64,000 nt of DNA, taken from Pyropia yezoensis. Lineage: Eukaryota > Rhodophyta > Bangiophyceae > Bangiales > Bangiaceae. Shown here one piece after another: positions 30,890 through 42,454 of the stretch. The notes beneath the pieces are model-generated. The model had not been told where the DNA came from. It worked only from the letters and a program-made list of their open reading frames with translations, and did no database searches. Each line of letters begins with the position of its first letter. Positions within the stretch are counted from its first letter, which is position 1. The DNA is taken from the NCBI GenBank assembly GCA_009829735.1, contig CM020620.1, positions 25,762,951 to 25,826,950 on the forward strand, written 5' to 3'. The translations under genes and the position numbers were made by a program.

Positions 30890-32227
30890 CCAGCCGAGGG
30901 GCTGTGTGCGGGGGGTGGAGGAGAGGGAGGGGAGGGAGGATGGGCATTGTGGGGGAGAGAAAAAAGGCGGGGGCGTGGGAGAGGAGGGGGCGCGTGGGAT
31001 GGGGGGGTGGGGGGTAGTAGGCTCCGGGGCTGCGTTGCATAACCATTGGTTTTTTTCGATACCCGCGACTGCGGCGCCGGCGCGTGCCGCCCGCCCTCGT
31101 GGCCACCCGCTGCCGCCGCCGCCGCCGCCGACGTCGCCGCTGCCACCGCCGCTGCCACCGCGGCATGGCCTGCGGCGGGTGCGGCGGTGGCGTCTAGGTG
31201 CATTGGGTGCATCCGCCCTCCCCCCCCACCGTCAGGCAAGAGAAGAACGGCGCGCTCCCACACAGCCCAAACAAACGGAAAAAACAAAAACAACAAAAAA
31301 ACGTGGGGTGCTGCGGTGGGGTGACGTACTGTACGTATCTACGGGGGGTGGGGTGACGTACATACGTCACGTAGATAAAAAAAGAAAACATGGGGGAGGA
31401 GGTGGGGTGACGTACGTCCCCCAGGTCACCCTCACCTTTTTTTTTTTTTTTCTACACGTAGCGTACGCGTACAAGGGTAGGTGGGTGGGTGAATGGGTTG
31501 GGGCAGATCGGAAACGACGGGCAGGGGAAGGGGGGGGGGGGGGTGGCGCGCGGCAGACGGCCACGGCCGCTGACACGGCGGGCCGCGTGGCGACGCAGCC
31601 GGCGGTGGGGAGCGGGCGGGGAGGGGGGGGGCGGACGCGGCGAGGCGGCCGGCCGGCCGGCCGGCCGGCGAGGCGGGGGCCGGCTGGCGTGCCCGGTCGC
31701 CTCTCGCCGGCGGCGGCGTGGCCCACCGACGGGGGTGATCCGGGGGTGGGGGATCAAGCCAAGGCGGCAGGGGGCGGCGGGATCACCCGTAAAGAGGGCG
31801 AGCGGCGCGGGAGGGGGGGGGGGGTGCACCCCCCCCCCCCCCCGCGGTGGGGGGGGGGGTCCGGTACTGGTGGGGACTGGGATTGTGCCTTGCAGGATCA
31901 CGGTCTCCCCTCTACCTTGACTTGGGAGGGTCCTTGCTGGCGCCACCGCGGCGTGACGCTGTCCCCTCCGCACCTCGCCCCCCCCCCCCCCAGCACGTCC
32001 GCCCCCCACTACGGACGCTACCCAAGCCGCCCCCTCTGCCCTTCCGTCCCCCCTTGCGCGCACCTGTTTGGGTGGCGCTCGCTTGCTAGCCCCTGCCACC
32101 GCCCCCCTCCCCCCTTTCCCCCCCCCCCCCCTCCCCCCCCTGCCCCACCCCGCCCCCCCTCCCCCCCCAACCAAACCGCTCCTGCCACCACCCTCCACCC
32201 CCCCCCCCCCCCCCCCTCCCCCAACGC
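30890..32227. other. Intergenic between bZIP and FabZ-like genes
   Basis: No gene seen. It contains an A-rich patch (about 31275-31303), the ACGT-motif cluster described separately, a CCGG tetranucleotide repeat (31648-31670) and G/C runs. A 906-codon frame through here has no domain. Confidence 0.45.
31315..31425 (+). promoter_or_regulatory. Cluster of bZIP-type ACGT motifs
   Basis: The 15-mer GGTGGGGTGACGTAC occurs three times, at 31315-31329, 31347-31361 and 31401-31415. The second copy extends into a near-perfect inverted pair TGACGTAcaTACGTCA (31354-31369). TGACGT/ACGTCA are half-sites recognised by CRE/TGA-type bZIP proteins. More ACGT cores follow at about 31370-31460. The cluster lies 3' of the bZIP gene and 0.8 kb 5' of the FabZ-like gene, so autoregulation or control of the downstream gene is possible but is inference. 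Confidence 0.5.
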
Positions 32228-33170
32228 ATGCCCCCTCCCGCGGCAACGTCGGCGGTGGCGGCGGCGGCGGCGACCGCCGCCGCCACCGCTGTGGCGGTTC
32301 CGCCACTGCGCGTTGCGGCGCTCAGCCGCGGGGTGGCGGGCCGCCTGGCGGGCGCCCTCACCGCCAGCGTCGGGCGGTGCCTCCTCGACAATGTGCGGCT
32401 CGGGTGGGGGCCGGCGGTGGGCGCTCCCGCCGGCGGTGGTGGCAGTGGTGGTGGTGGTGGCGGGCGTGGCGGTGGCAGTGTCGGTAGAGACGGTGGCGGT
32501 GGCGGTGGGGACGGTGGCGGTGGGGGTGGGGGTGGGAGTGGGTGTGGGGATGACGGTGACGGTGGGGGTGGGAGTGGCGGTGGGGGTGGCGGTGGGGTGG
32601 GGGTGGGGGTGGCGGTGGGGGTGGCTGGCGGCTCCCCGCCACCATCACCGCCGCCCTGCCCGTATCGCTGGGCCGCATGCCCGAGCTGGCCGGCCACTTT
32701 CCCGGCCGCCCCCTGCTGCCCGCCGCCCTCCTCGTCGAGGCCGCCGCGCAGGCGGCGGCGGTGGGCGTCACCGCCGCCGCGGCCACGGCGAGGGGCGGAG
32801 GGGGGGGGGGGGGGGGGGGACGCGCCGACGGCGCTGGCCAGTCCCCGCCGCCGCCCCCGCCGCCGCCCCCGCCGCCGCCCGTGGCGGTGGTGGCCGTCAC
32901 GGCCGCCCGCTTCCGCCGGCCCGTCGCGCCGCCGGCGGTGGTGTGGCTGACGCTATCCCGGCGGGCCGGCTGGGAGCGGCCGGCGTGGCCTGACAGGGGC
33001 GGTGGGGGGGGCGCGGGGGGCGGTAGGGGGGGGGGTGGGGGGGGGTGCGCGCGGGGGGGGGGGGGGGGGCGGCCGTCACCTGGGCCGCCACCGCCGTGGA
33101 TGGCGCCGACGGGGCGGCGGTGGCGGAGCTGTGTGTGACGGTTGCCGTCAAAGGGACGGCGGGGGGATGA
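32228..33170 (+). CDS. FabZ-like hotdog dehydratase, split over three frames by low-complexity inserts
   Basis: The core reads TITAALPVSLGRMPELAG, then HFPGRPLLPAALLVEAAAQA, at about 32641-32750. HFPGRP with Glu 14 residues later (His codon 32695, Glu codon 32737) is the catalytic signature of 3-hydroxyacyl-ACP dehydratases, which dehydrate beta-hydroxyacyl-ACP in fatty-acid synthesis. After a Gly/Pro insert, VAVVAVTAARFRRPVAPPAV matches the FabZ region around K(A/S)RFRRPV. A G-rich insert at 32995-33070 follows. The family's C-terminal strand (AAVTWAATAVDGADGAAVAE) appears in a different frame (33069-33170, stop 33168-33170). Upstream, a third frame from ATG 32228 carries GRCLLDNVRLG, a plausible match to the FLLVDRV segment. 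So the gene needs two frame changes, each inside simple repeats (32430-32640 and 32995-33070). These may be length errors, tiny introns or real decay. The Ala-rich N-terminus could be an organelle-targeting peptide. Confidence 0.65.
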
Positions 33171-35698
33171 CGAACCGTGGCCGTAGGTACATCCATCCAT
33201 CCCTACAAACCCGTAGGGGTAGGTGCTGCGCTGCCGCCGCTGCTGCCGCCGACGCTGCTGCTGTCGCCGCCGCCGCCGCCACCGCCCACCGCCAGGGGAT
33301 GGCGCAGGTGGTCCGCGGCAGCAGCCAAGCCGCCAGGGGACGGCGCAGCTGGTCCGCGGCGGCGGCGGGACTGGGGCTGTGGGCGGGCGGTGGCGGCCAC
33401 GCCGCGCCACGCCACCACCCGGGACTGGGTGGCGTGCTGCCGACGAGAAGGATGGGGGGGGGGGGGGGAGGGTGGAGGGGGTGCAAACCGTTGGGTGGGT
33501 GGGTGGGGCGGCGTGGGCTGGGGTGGTGCGTCGATGCAGGCAGGCCGGCACGTGGGAACGGTCTGGAAAATGGCAGACGGGGGATGGGGGTTGAGCGGAG
33601 CCCCGTGTGGAGGGGGCGTGGAGGGCAGGAGAAGGCGGGGGGGGGGGGGGGGGGGGGGAGGGCCAAGGCGGAATGGCAAAGGGGTGGGCTCATTGTGGGA
33701 GGGGCAGGGGAGATGTTGCGGGGGGAGGGAATGGTCGCGGGGTGTCGAGACAATGGAGGGGTGGCCACCCCCGCCTGGTGGATGGCTGCGGCATCCGTAG
33801 TGCAGCCGGCGGCGCCTGTGGCGCGCCGGCTGTGGCTCGGGCACTCTCCTCGCGACCACCCAACGGCAGGCGCCTCTCGTACGGGCTCTCCCACCCCCCT
33901 TCCTGGTGTATCCCACTCACCATGTCCCCCGGCCGCCATGGTCATGGATGTGCAGACGTGATGCATGGATGATGGGGTGGGCGGCCTCGCCAGGCCAACG
34001 TGGTCCCACTCGACCGCCCGCCACGGGGCACCTGAGGGGTGGAGGGAATATGTAGAGACGGTGGGGACGTGGCCTCGACGACCCCGCGGGGCGCCGCCGC
34101 GTCCACGACAGCCGCGACACGGCCGACGACAGGTGCGGACTGGAGGAGGGGGTGGCCGGCGCGCGGCCGGCGCGCCGGCCGCCCCTTGCTCCCCCCCCTA
34201 CCCCACAGAACGTGAAAAAAAGCACGGGGCCTCCGTGTCGCACGTGGCCCCCCACGCGCGCGCTCTTCGCCACGGCCAACCCCCCCCCAAAAAAACACGC
34301 TGTCAGAGTCGGTGCGCCAGTGGTGTATCATGTCCGAGAGCGGGTGCTTGACCGCACGCGCCAGTCCCCTCCCTGAGAGTGCTGTCAGATGAAAGGGCCC
34401 TGCGCGGAGCGCCCCCCCCCGCCCCCCCCCGCCCCCCCCCCGCCAGAGGCCCCCAATCCACGGGGCCGCTTCAACCAAGACGAGCAGATCTGTCGTGGCC
34501 AGCGTCAAAACGCCACCGGCAGGGACTGGGCAGACTGGGCGGCACGTGGCGATCCCGCCACACAGGCGGTTTCGGTCACGGAACGGCAGCGGCTGCGGGG
34601 CGTACATCATGTACAATGATAGTTTGGGGCCACGCCGAGCGACCTCTCCCCCCCTTGCCCGCCTCGTTCTCTACCGGAACTGTACTGTACGGGTGGGTCC
34701 CAACGTGTCGCGATTTCGGAACCCCCCCCAGGTGTTGACCGCCTTTTGGGAGGGGTGGCCCCACGGACCCAGTGTCAGGACCCGTGCGGGAGGCACTGGC
34801 GAGGGGCCGGGCCCCGACCGAGGGCGGGGCGGTCGCCGTCTCGCCCTCCCCGCCACGGCCGCCCCCCCCCCCCCCCCCCCCCCCCCACCCCGCCGCCAGC
34901 GCGCAGCGAATCTGGATTAGAGCGCAGCCGCGAGGCGCGCGCCCCCAACCCACCGCCGGGCGCCCACCCCCGTGCGCGCGAGGTGTGGCGGCGGAGGGTG
35001 CCCGCCAGCGCCGGGCTCAGCCCGGCGCTGGCAGGTTCATGAGCCCGCCGCTGGCGGGTGGCGTCGTGGCTCCCGACGGTGGGGGCGGCTGCGGGCGAAC
35101 GACAGCGCCGCGACGTTGGCGGCCGGCCGCCACGACGGCGGCCGGCGCCAACCGGCCCCCCCCCCCCCCCCCCCCCCCCCCACCTTGCGGTCGCGCAACG
35201 GACTGCCACGACCGCACCTCCCGCGTGCCCGTCTGGCGACACGCTGTACATACCTACCGCATCCGCCACCACCAACGCTGGCAGGCTGCTGCTACCTAGA
35301 GCTGTATGTATGGCTATCCCCCCCCCCCCACCCCCCCCCACTGTCCCTCGGGGAGATGGGACCCCTTTTTCTCCCCTGTGTTCCCCACGGCGGCGGCGTT
35401 TTTTTTTTTTTTCCTGCACGGCGAGGGCGCGCGATGACGGGCGCTACCCCCCCCCCCCCCCCCCCTCCCCCCCCTCCCCCCGTGCTGCGCGTGCGCCACG
35501 GGCGGACGAACACGGGGAGGGCGCCCACAGGAGGGGGGCTTGCGACGAGGAGGGGGCTGGCGACGCCCCCCCGCCCCCCACTGTCCCCCCTCTCGCACAG
35601 GCACGGGGCGGGGGACCACAGTGGGGGGGGGACCAGTGGGGGGGCTGAGGTGGGCGTCTGGATCATCCCTCGAGGGAAAAGGGTGGCGGGTCCTTCCG

Positions 35699-35731
<33 letters not shown>

Positions 35732-36934
35732 TGGGCTTTTGCGGTCCCGTGCATACACACGACGGTCACGGCGGTGGGTGTTTTGTTCTTCCACCACACC
35801 CACCCGCCGCCCCTCAGCAGTGGCGAGATGCGGAAGCGGGGGCGGCGGGTAGGGCAGGGGGAGGGGCAGTGGCGCCACCCCCCCCTCCCCCACCCCCCTC
35901 TTGCCCCGCAAACCAAGGGCCATGTGCCGTGCGTCAACGCCGCCCCCCTTCCCCCACTCGCTTCCACGCCCGCTATGGCCGCCACGACCCCACGCGACCG
36001 ACCACGGGGGCGACTCGACAGCGTGTCGACAGCCCGCCCGCCCGCCCGCCCCTCCTCCCCCCCCCCCCGGCCAGACCCCGGCCGACGCGGCTGTCGTTCC
36101 CGCCCCCACCCGCCGCCACCACCGCCGCGTGGCCACTGGCCATGGGCGGGGGGGGGGGGGGGGGCGGGGGAGAGAGCGGGGCTGACGCGACACGCCTGGT
36201 TTGCCCCCCCCCCCCCCCCCCCCCCCTCCTCCCCCCACACCCCCCCTGCTCCCGGCCCGGCCGCTCCCCGCACGGCGGGGCGGCAGACCCCACCCAGCGA
36301 CTGGCAGCCGCCCGTGGCCCCCACCGCCGCGCGGCGTGTCGGCGGCGGCGTCCACCCACGACGCCCGTGGCGGTGGGTGCTGCGGCGCCACGCAAAACGA
36401 CAGGGGGAAGGGGGGGTGTGGGGGGAGGAGGGAGGGGGGGGTGGGGGGGGTGGGGGGAGGTGAAAAGCAAAGCCCGGGGCGTCGCGCGCGGCGCACGCGC
36501 GCCGGAGGGGTGCGCGGCGCGTCGTGTCGTGAGTACCCTCCGTCTGTGCCTTCCTTCCCAACCCCCCCCCCCCCCTAATCCCCGGCCGCCCCTCCCCCCC
36601 CCCCCCCCCCCCCCCCGCCCCCGACCGTCTGTCACGCTGCGCCCGTGACCACGGGCGGCGCGTCCCCGCCGGGTGTACGTCGACGGCGGCGGCCGCTGCA
36701 AGGGGCGGGCGGGCGGGCGGGCGGGGGATCTGGGCAAGGGGCCGCCCGCCCGCGTGGGGCACGAGGCACCGACCGCAGCGACCGCGACGGCGGCCGTAGG
36801 CGGGGGGGGGGGTTGGCGGGACGAACAAGGGCGGCGGCGGCGGCGGCGGCAGCAGCGGCGGCAACGGCGGCCGGGCAGCGGCACCGCTGACGAAAAAAAA
36901 AAAACGGCAACGGCGGTACAGGCGGCGGTGGGCC
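33171..36934. other. Homopolymer-rich intergenic tract
   Basis: Long G/C runs (for example about 35699-35729 and 36195-36226) and low-complexity frames only. Minus-strand ORFs of several hundred codons here are shadows or repeat products. No domain seen. Confidence 0.5.
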
Positions 36935-37117
36935 ATGCCGCCGACCGGTGGCGACCATGGCCGGCGGCGGCGGCGGCGGCGCCGGTGCGGCCGCCGGCCC
37001 GGCACCCGGGCGCTCGCCACCGCCTCGGCGGTGGCGGTGGGGGTGGCCGTTGCCGCCGCCGCCGCGTGCCGCGGCGGCGACGCGGCGGCCGTCGGGGCGG
37101 TGGTGCGGCCGTCGTGG

Positions 37118-37160
<43 letters not shown>

Positions 37161-38159
37161 GGACGCGGCCGCGCGGCGGGCGGTCGCCCCCCTGCCCGCC
37201 GGCTGTAGCGGCCAGCATGGCCGCGGCGGCCGCCGTCGCTGATGCCGAGCCGCCTGCCGGCGCCGACGCGCCCGCCGTCGGCGCAGACGCCAGCGCCGAC
37301 CCAGACGCCACCGCCGGCCCCGACGGGCTGTTGGACGACCCCGTCGTGTCGGCCGACCCAGACGCCACCGCCGACCCCGACCGCCAGTTGGACGACCCCG
37401 TCACGTCGGCCGACCCAGAAGCCACCGCCGACCCCGACGCCACCGCCGACCCCGACACCACCGCCGACCCCGACGCCACCGCCGACCCTGACGCAACCGC
37501 CGACCCTGATGTGACCGCCGACCCCGACCCGTCGGCGGCACCGCCCACCCCCACGCCTACCCCTACGCCCACCCCGCCCGGCATGGCGCCGGCAGACCTG
37601 CTGCCCGTCACCCCCCCCCCCGACCCCACCACCCGCGTCTACGCCTTTCCCCTGCGCGTGTCGATGGGGTGGCCACCGCCCGCCGCCGCCGACGCCGCCG
37701 CCGCCGCCGCCGTCGGCACCGCAGGCGGTGCGGTGGTACGGGCGGCGGCCGCGGCGGCAAGGCAGGCAGAGCCGCACCCGCACTTCCCCACCGCCGCCGA
37801 CGGGTGCCTCCGCGCCGCCGCGGCGGGGGTGACCCCCCACGGCATGGGCCTCGTCGCCGTCGGCGTGCCCGTCGCGGCGCGCGCCGCCGCAGACGCCACC
37901 GCCGTCGGCGGCGGCACCGCCGCCGCCGACGCCCCCCACCACGCGGCGTGGGCGGTCACGTACGCGGCGGCGCTGGCGTCCGCCGCCGCCGCCGACGCGG
38001 TCGCCGCGTACGTGTCGTCGGGGGGGCTCACCGCCGACGCGGCGGGGGTGTGCGGCCGCCTGGGCCTGGCCGTTGGTATGGACGGTACCGTCGCGGCCAT
38101 GCCCGGGGGGGGGGGGGGGGGGGGGGGGGCGGGCGGGGGGTCTGCCGCTGGCTCTGGCG

Positions 38160-38192
<33 letters not shown>

Positions 38193-38792
38193 GTAGCGGC
38201 AACGTGGTGGCGGTGACGGCCGGCGCGCTCGGCGCCGCGGTGATTGTGGGGATGGTGGGGGTGGCCGCCGTGGTCGTCTACCGCAAGCGGGGGGCGGGGG
38301 GGGAGGGCGGCGCGCCCGGGGGCGTCACCGGCGCGGCTGACACGGCCAGCGCCGCAGAGCGCGGGGCGGCCGCGGGCGGCCGCGGCGACCGTGCCCGCGG
38401 CGGCGGTAGCAGCATTGGCGACCGGGGCAGCAGCACCACCTATGGCAGCGGCACCACCCGTGGCACCACCACCACCACCCGCGACAGCAGCGGCGCCTCC
38501 CGCCCGCGCTCCAGCAGCGGCACCGACACAGACCCGCCGCTGGCGGCACTAACCGCCCCGCCCCGCCCCTACCCCCACGGCGACGGCGCCGCCGCCGCCG
38601 CCGCGGCTGCCCCGTGGGACAACCCGGAAGCGGCCGCCGCGGCGGCGGCGGCCGCCGCTGACGCGCCCGACTCGCCACGGTGGGGGCAGCCAGACGGGTC
38701 ACCGGTACCCCCCGACGGCTGGCCGTCGCCGACACGCCGGCGCAGCAGTGACGCGCTGGTGCGCCAGCCGTGGCATGGGGGCGACGGCGGCG

Positions 38793-38842
<50 letters not shown>

Positions 38843-39148
38843 AGCGTCAGGGGCGGCCCCGCCTGGGCCGCCGCCACCGCCGCGGCGGGCCTGCCCGGCA
38901 TGGTGCCGGTGGCAGACCTCGCGGCGCCGTGCCCCCTGCCGCCCCGCTCCGCGGCGGCGGCGGCCGCCCCCTGGACCACCCGCCGCGCGTCGATTGACAG
39001 CGCCGCCAGCGGCGCGGCCATGTCGGCGGCGAGCGACATGGAGGACGGCGGGGACGGGGAGAGCCCGTGGTCGTGGCCCGCGCTGGTGCGGCCCGGGAGT
39101 GGCAGCAGCGGCAGCAGCGCGGTGCGGCGGCCGTCGCTGGGGCTGTGA
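36935..39148 (+). CDS. Type I single-pass membrane protein with DATADP repeats
   Basis: ATG 36935 to the stop ending at 39148 encodes 737 residues. The N-terminus has an Arg-rich n-region (residues 10-24) and a hydrophobic core (ALATASAVAVGVAVAAAAAC) typical of a signal peptide. A Pro tract follows, then about residues 115-205 carry acidic hexapeptide repeats of the form DATADP, ending in a TPTPTP spacer. Residues about 225-390 form an Ala-rich ectodomain with conserved-looking segments (VYAFPLRVSMGW, HPHFPTAADGCLRAAAAGV). A membrane span at about 423-450 (VTAGALGAAVIVGMVGVAAV) is followed by the stop-transfer YRKR. The cytoplasmic tail of about 280 residues is Ser/Thr/Gly/Ala-rich, with many possible phosphosites and a poly-Gly tract. 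Likely a cell-surface or endomembrane protein; ligand unknown. The adjacent three-exon gene is convergent. Confidence 0.72.
37285..37540 (+). repeat. 18-bp coding minisatellite (DATADP units)
   Basis: Imperfect tandem units GACGCCACCGCCGACCCC within the ectodomain of the membrane protein. Units diverge by Asp/Glu, Ala/Thr/Val and Leu-rich spacers. An 18-bp unit keeps frame when copy number changes. Confidence 0.85.
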
Positions 39149-39413
39149 CGCCCCGGTTCGTCCCGCAGGGGTGTGGAAGGGGGTGGATAGGTGGGGGGGA
39201 AGGGATGAGGGGGAGAAGGAGGGGGGGCGGGGGGGAGGAGGGGAGGGAGGGAGAGGGGGGGGGATGATTGGGAGAGAATGGAAATGGACATGCACAGGGG
39301 CCGTACAGCACCCTCGCAAGGAGCCATCGCGGCCGACAGCGTAACGGCATCCGCCCCAGCTGGAGCCCCACCCCCTCGCCTCCTCCGCTCCCCGGCCGGC
39401 GGGCGCGGGGGTG

Positions 39414-42104
39414 TCAAGCGAGCCACAGCGCCCCCCGCCCGCCGTCGGCCACCCACGCCCGCAGCCGCCGCAGGCGGCCTGCCGCCACCGCCCCCCCCCC
39501 GCCCCCCCCCGCCGCCGCCGCGCGGTCGGCGGCGGCGGCGAGGCAGGCGGTGATCAGCGCACCAGCGGCAGGGGCCGCCGCGGCCAGCGCCGCCAGCCGC
39601 AACGCCGCGTCGGCCAGCGGGGCGGGGGGCGCCCAGGGGTCCCCGCCCCACGCGCCGCCGCCGGCCCAGCCCCGCCGCCGCCCACCCGCGACGCCGCCCA
39701 TGCTGCCGGGCGCGTCGCCCCCCCTGGCGGCAGTCGCAGCGGCGGCGGCGGCGGCTGCAACAGCCTCCCCGCCGCCGACCGCCGCGGTGGGCGCCCCGCC
39801 CGCGCCACCCTCCCTCCCCAATACCAATGGCGGGAGCCCCACACCCGCCGCCACCCGCTGCAGCAGCACCCCCACCGCCGCGGTGGCCACCGCCGGGTGC
39901 GCCGCGGCGGCGGCGGTCAGCGCCGACGCGGGCACCGCCGTCCACGCGGCGGCCGTCGCGGCGGCCCGCCACCCCTGCGGCCACCCCCGCGCTGCGTCGC
40001 CGCCACTGGCGTCGTCGTCGGCGTGTGTGCCCGTCACCGGGCCGCCGGCGCCGCCGCCCACCACCGCCGCCGCGGTGGCAACGGCCGCGGCCGTGACCGC
40101 GGCGGCCGCGGCGGCCGGCGGCGCGTACCCGCGGCACGCCGCACGCCGAACCGCCTCGGCGGCGGGGTCAACGCCAACGGCAACGGCACGGAGGAGGAGC
40201 TCCACGGCACCGGCCGTGGCGGTCCCCCCACGACCCCCCCTACTACCGCCACCGTCGCCGGTGCCGTCGCCGCCGGTGCCATCTCCGCCATCGACGTTGC
40301 CGTCGCCGCCGCCACCCCCACCGCCAACGGTGGAGCCGGCCGCGGCGGCCGGGCCGTCGTCGGCCGCCGCCGCCGCCCGCAGCAGGCGGTCGCCGACGGC
40401 GGCGGCGCAGCCCGGGGAGGCGGCCTCGGCGGCAACGGCGGCCGCCCACCAGGCGGCGGCCGCGCCGTCCGCCGCCGCCGCCGCCTCTGCCGCCGCCGCC
40501 GCCGCCGCCTCTGCCGCCGCCGCCGCGTCGCCATCGTCACCATCATCACCGTCGACGGCCGACGGGGCGTCGGGCTCCCCCCCCCACCCGCCCCCCCGCG
40601 CCACCCGCACCACCGCGGCCGCCCGGGCCACCGCCGCCGTCGCCGACGCTCGGGCGGCGGCGGCGCCAAGGGCGGCAGCCACGTCGTCGGCCGCCGTGCC
40701 GCCGCCGCTGCGGTCGCCGACGACCGCCGGGGCGGCGGCGGCGGCGGCGGCAATGGCCGCGATGCGGCCGGGCGTCAGGCCGGGGGAGGAGGCAAGGGCC
40801 CGCGCGAGCGCCGCGGGCGCCCGCGTGAGGCGGCGGGACGTGGGGGGGACGGTCACACCGGCGGCGGAAAACTGGGAAAAAAAGGGGGAGGAGCGGAGGG
40901 AGGGGGTGGCGACGGACCGGGTAGGACAGCAGTCGGCCATGTCGTGGCGAAGGGCCGCGTGTAAGTGGCTGAGTACAGAAAAAGACGGGGGTCGTGCTGC
41001 AACAGGAGCCGCACCCTCCGCTCCCACGGCCCCCCGCGGCGGCGCCAGGTGCTCCCGCCACTTTCGCAGACGGGGCGCGCACAACCACACGCAGCAGAGA
41101 GAAATAGGGTGCGCAGAGGCAGCGAAAACCCCCGCGACCAAACCGCCCCCCCGGGTATCAACACACACACACCCCCGGCACGTACCGCCGAGGAGAGGGC
41201 GGCGCCGCCGCCGTCGCGCCGCAGCGTCGCCCGCACGTGCGTGGCGACCCAGACAGCCCACGCGACCGCGTCGGCCGCCTCTGCCGCCTCCCACTCTGTC
41301 CACGCGTCGGTCTGCCGTGCCGCAGAAGGGGCAAGAGAAGGACGGTGGCAAGGAGCAAGAGAGGGGCGAGACACGGGGAAAGGGGGCAACGAGCGCGTTG
41401 GAGGGCGCAACGTGGGGTCGAATGCGGTTGGGAGAGGGGGGGGGGGGGGGGGGGGCGGTATCGCCATGGGAGTGGCCGCCACCAGCAAAGCGGTCGCACC
41501 AGTGGTGCGTCAGTCGTGTTTGTTCACCGGGGAACCCGGAAGGGGCGTGGCGACAGGGCCTGGCCGCCGCGGCGGCCACCCCCCCGGCCTCCTGCGGGTG
41601 GGTGGTCCCCAGCGGTGCGGCGGCAGCCACCCCCTCGACAGTCGGCCACCACTGGCTACCGCCGCGCGGCTCCCCCTTCCACCTCAACCGACAGACGGGT
41701 CGCATTGCCAGTCACCGGCCCGCTCTCCCACCCCCCCCCCCTACACCCGCCAACGCCGCTCCCTCTCCCCCTCACCTCCCGTGCACTCCCTCCACCCCCC
41801 CACCGCGCCCGCCTCAAACCAAACGTACGGTGGCGGCGGCGAGGACGGCATCGAGAAAGTAGGCCACGTTGGCCGCCACCTCTGCAAGCGGCGCCAACCG
41901 CACGGGGGGAGACGCCGCCACCGCCGCCGCCGCCGCCGCCGCTACGGGGCGGGCAGCCGCCGCGGCGGCGGCGCCATTGGCAGCGCCGCCGGCAGCCGCG
42001 GCGGCAGCGGCGGCGGCGGCACGGCGGCGCCCGCCTCCACCGCCGGCGCGGTCGTCAGCGCCACGGGTGCGGGCGCGCTTGGCAGGACAAGCGGGGGGGG
42101 GCAT
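39414..42104 (-). CDS. Three-exon gene, all-helical Ala-rich protein (619 aa)
   Basis: Exons on the minus strand: 42104-41829, 41311-41186 and 40871-39414, all in phase 0. Introns run 41828-41312 (517 bp, GTACGT...CGGCAG) and 41185-40872 (314 bp, GTACGT...TTTCCCAG). Both donors have the same strong GTACGT sequence. The start is ATG 42104-42102 and the stop is TGA at 39416-39414. Exon 1 begins MPPPACPAKRARTRG, with a basic NLS-like cluster, then Ala tracts and LAEVAANVAYFLDAVLAA. Exon 2 encodes a Trp-rich helix (TDAWTEWEAAEAADAVAWAV). Exon 3 holds repeated amphipathic helices (LTPGRIAAIAAAAA, AVELLLRAVAVGV, HPAVATAAVGVLLQRVAAGV, ADAALRLAALAAAA). The pattern suggests an ARM/HEAT-like solenoid, but I cannot name a family. 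G runs near 39490-39515 make the last 30 residues uncertain. The opposite-strand ORF is Pro/Arg-rich and looks like a shadow. Confidence 0.6.
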
Positions 42105-42111
42105 GGCACAG

Positions 42112-42174
42112 GAAAGGGGGGAGGGGGGAAGGCTGGCGTCAGAAAGGGGGGAGGGGGGAAGGCTGGCGTCAGCA
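42112..42174 (+). repeat. Two tandem units of about 31 bp
   Basis: GGGGAAGGCTGGCGTCAG with its purine-rich lead occurs twice in tandem just upstream of the three-exon gene, in its likely promoter. Confidence 0.8.
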
Positions 42175-42454
42175 AGCTATGGAGGCGTACATGGGACAGC
42201 GGAGAAAGCGGCGGTGCGTGGGGCGTGCCAGCAGAGGAATATTGACCACGCGCTGGGCCCGAAGTGTGCAAGTGGCCTCACGGCCTGGAATAGAGGCCAA
42301 TCGAGGCTGTATGGGGCCTTCGGCGTGTCCGTTCGGCAAGCAAGGAAGGCCCCGTCCAGCAATTCCAGCGCGGGCTCGCAGGGCTCGACCAATAGGATGC
42401 GTTAAATTTCGCAAGTCTGGACTCTCGGTTTCGGGCTCCTGGGTCGTCGATGTG

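Noticed and set aside
30273-32993. 906-codon plus-strand ORF joining the bZIP and FabZ regions
   Set aside because: It runs in the wrong frame through the bZIP C-terminal continuation and the FabZ core and is Arg/Pro-rich; a chance open frame at this GC content.
39268-41862. 864-codon plus-strand ORF
   Set aside because: Pro/Arg/Ala-only composition. The opposite strand has helical protein-like content and two matching phase-0 introns, so this is the antisense shadow.
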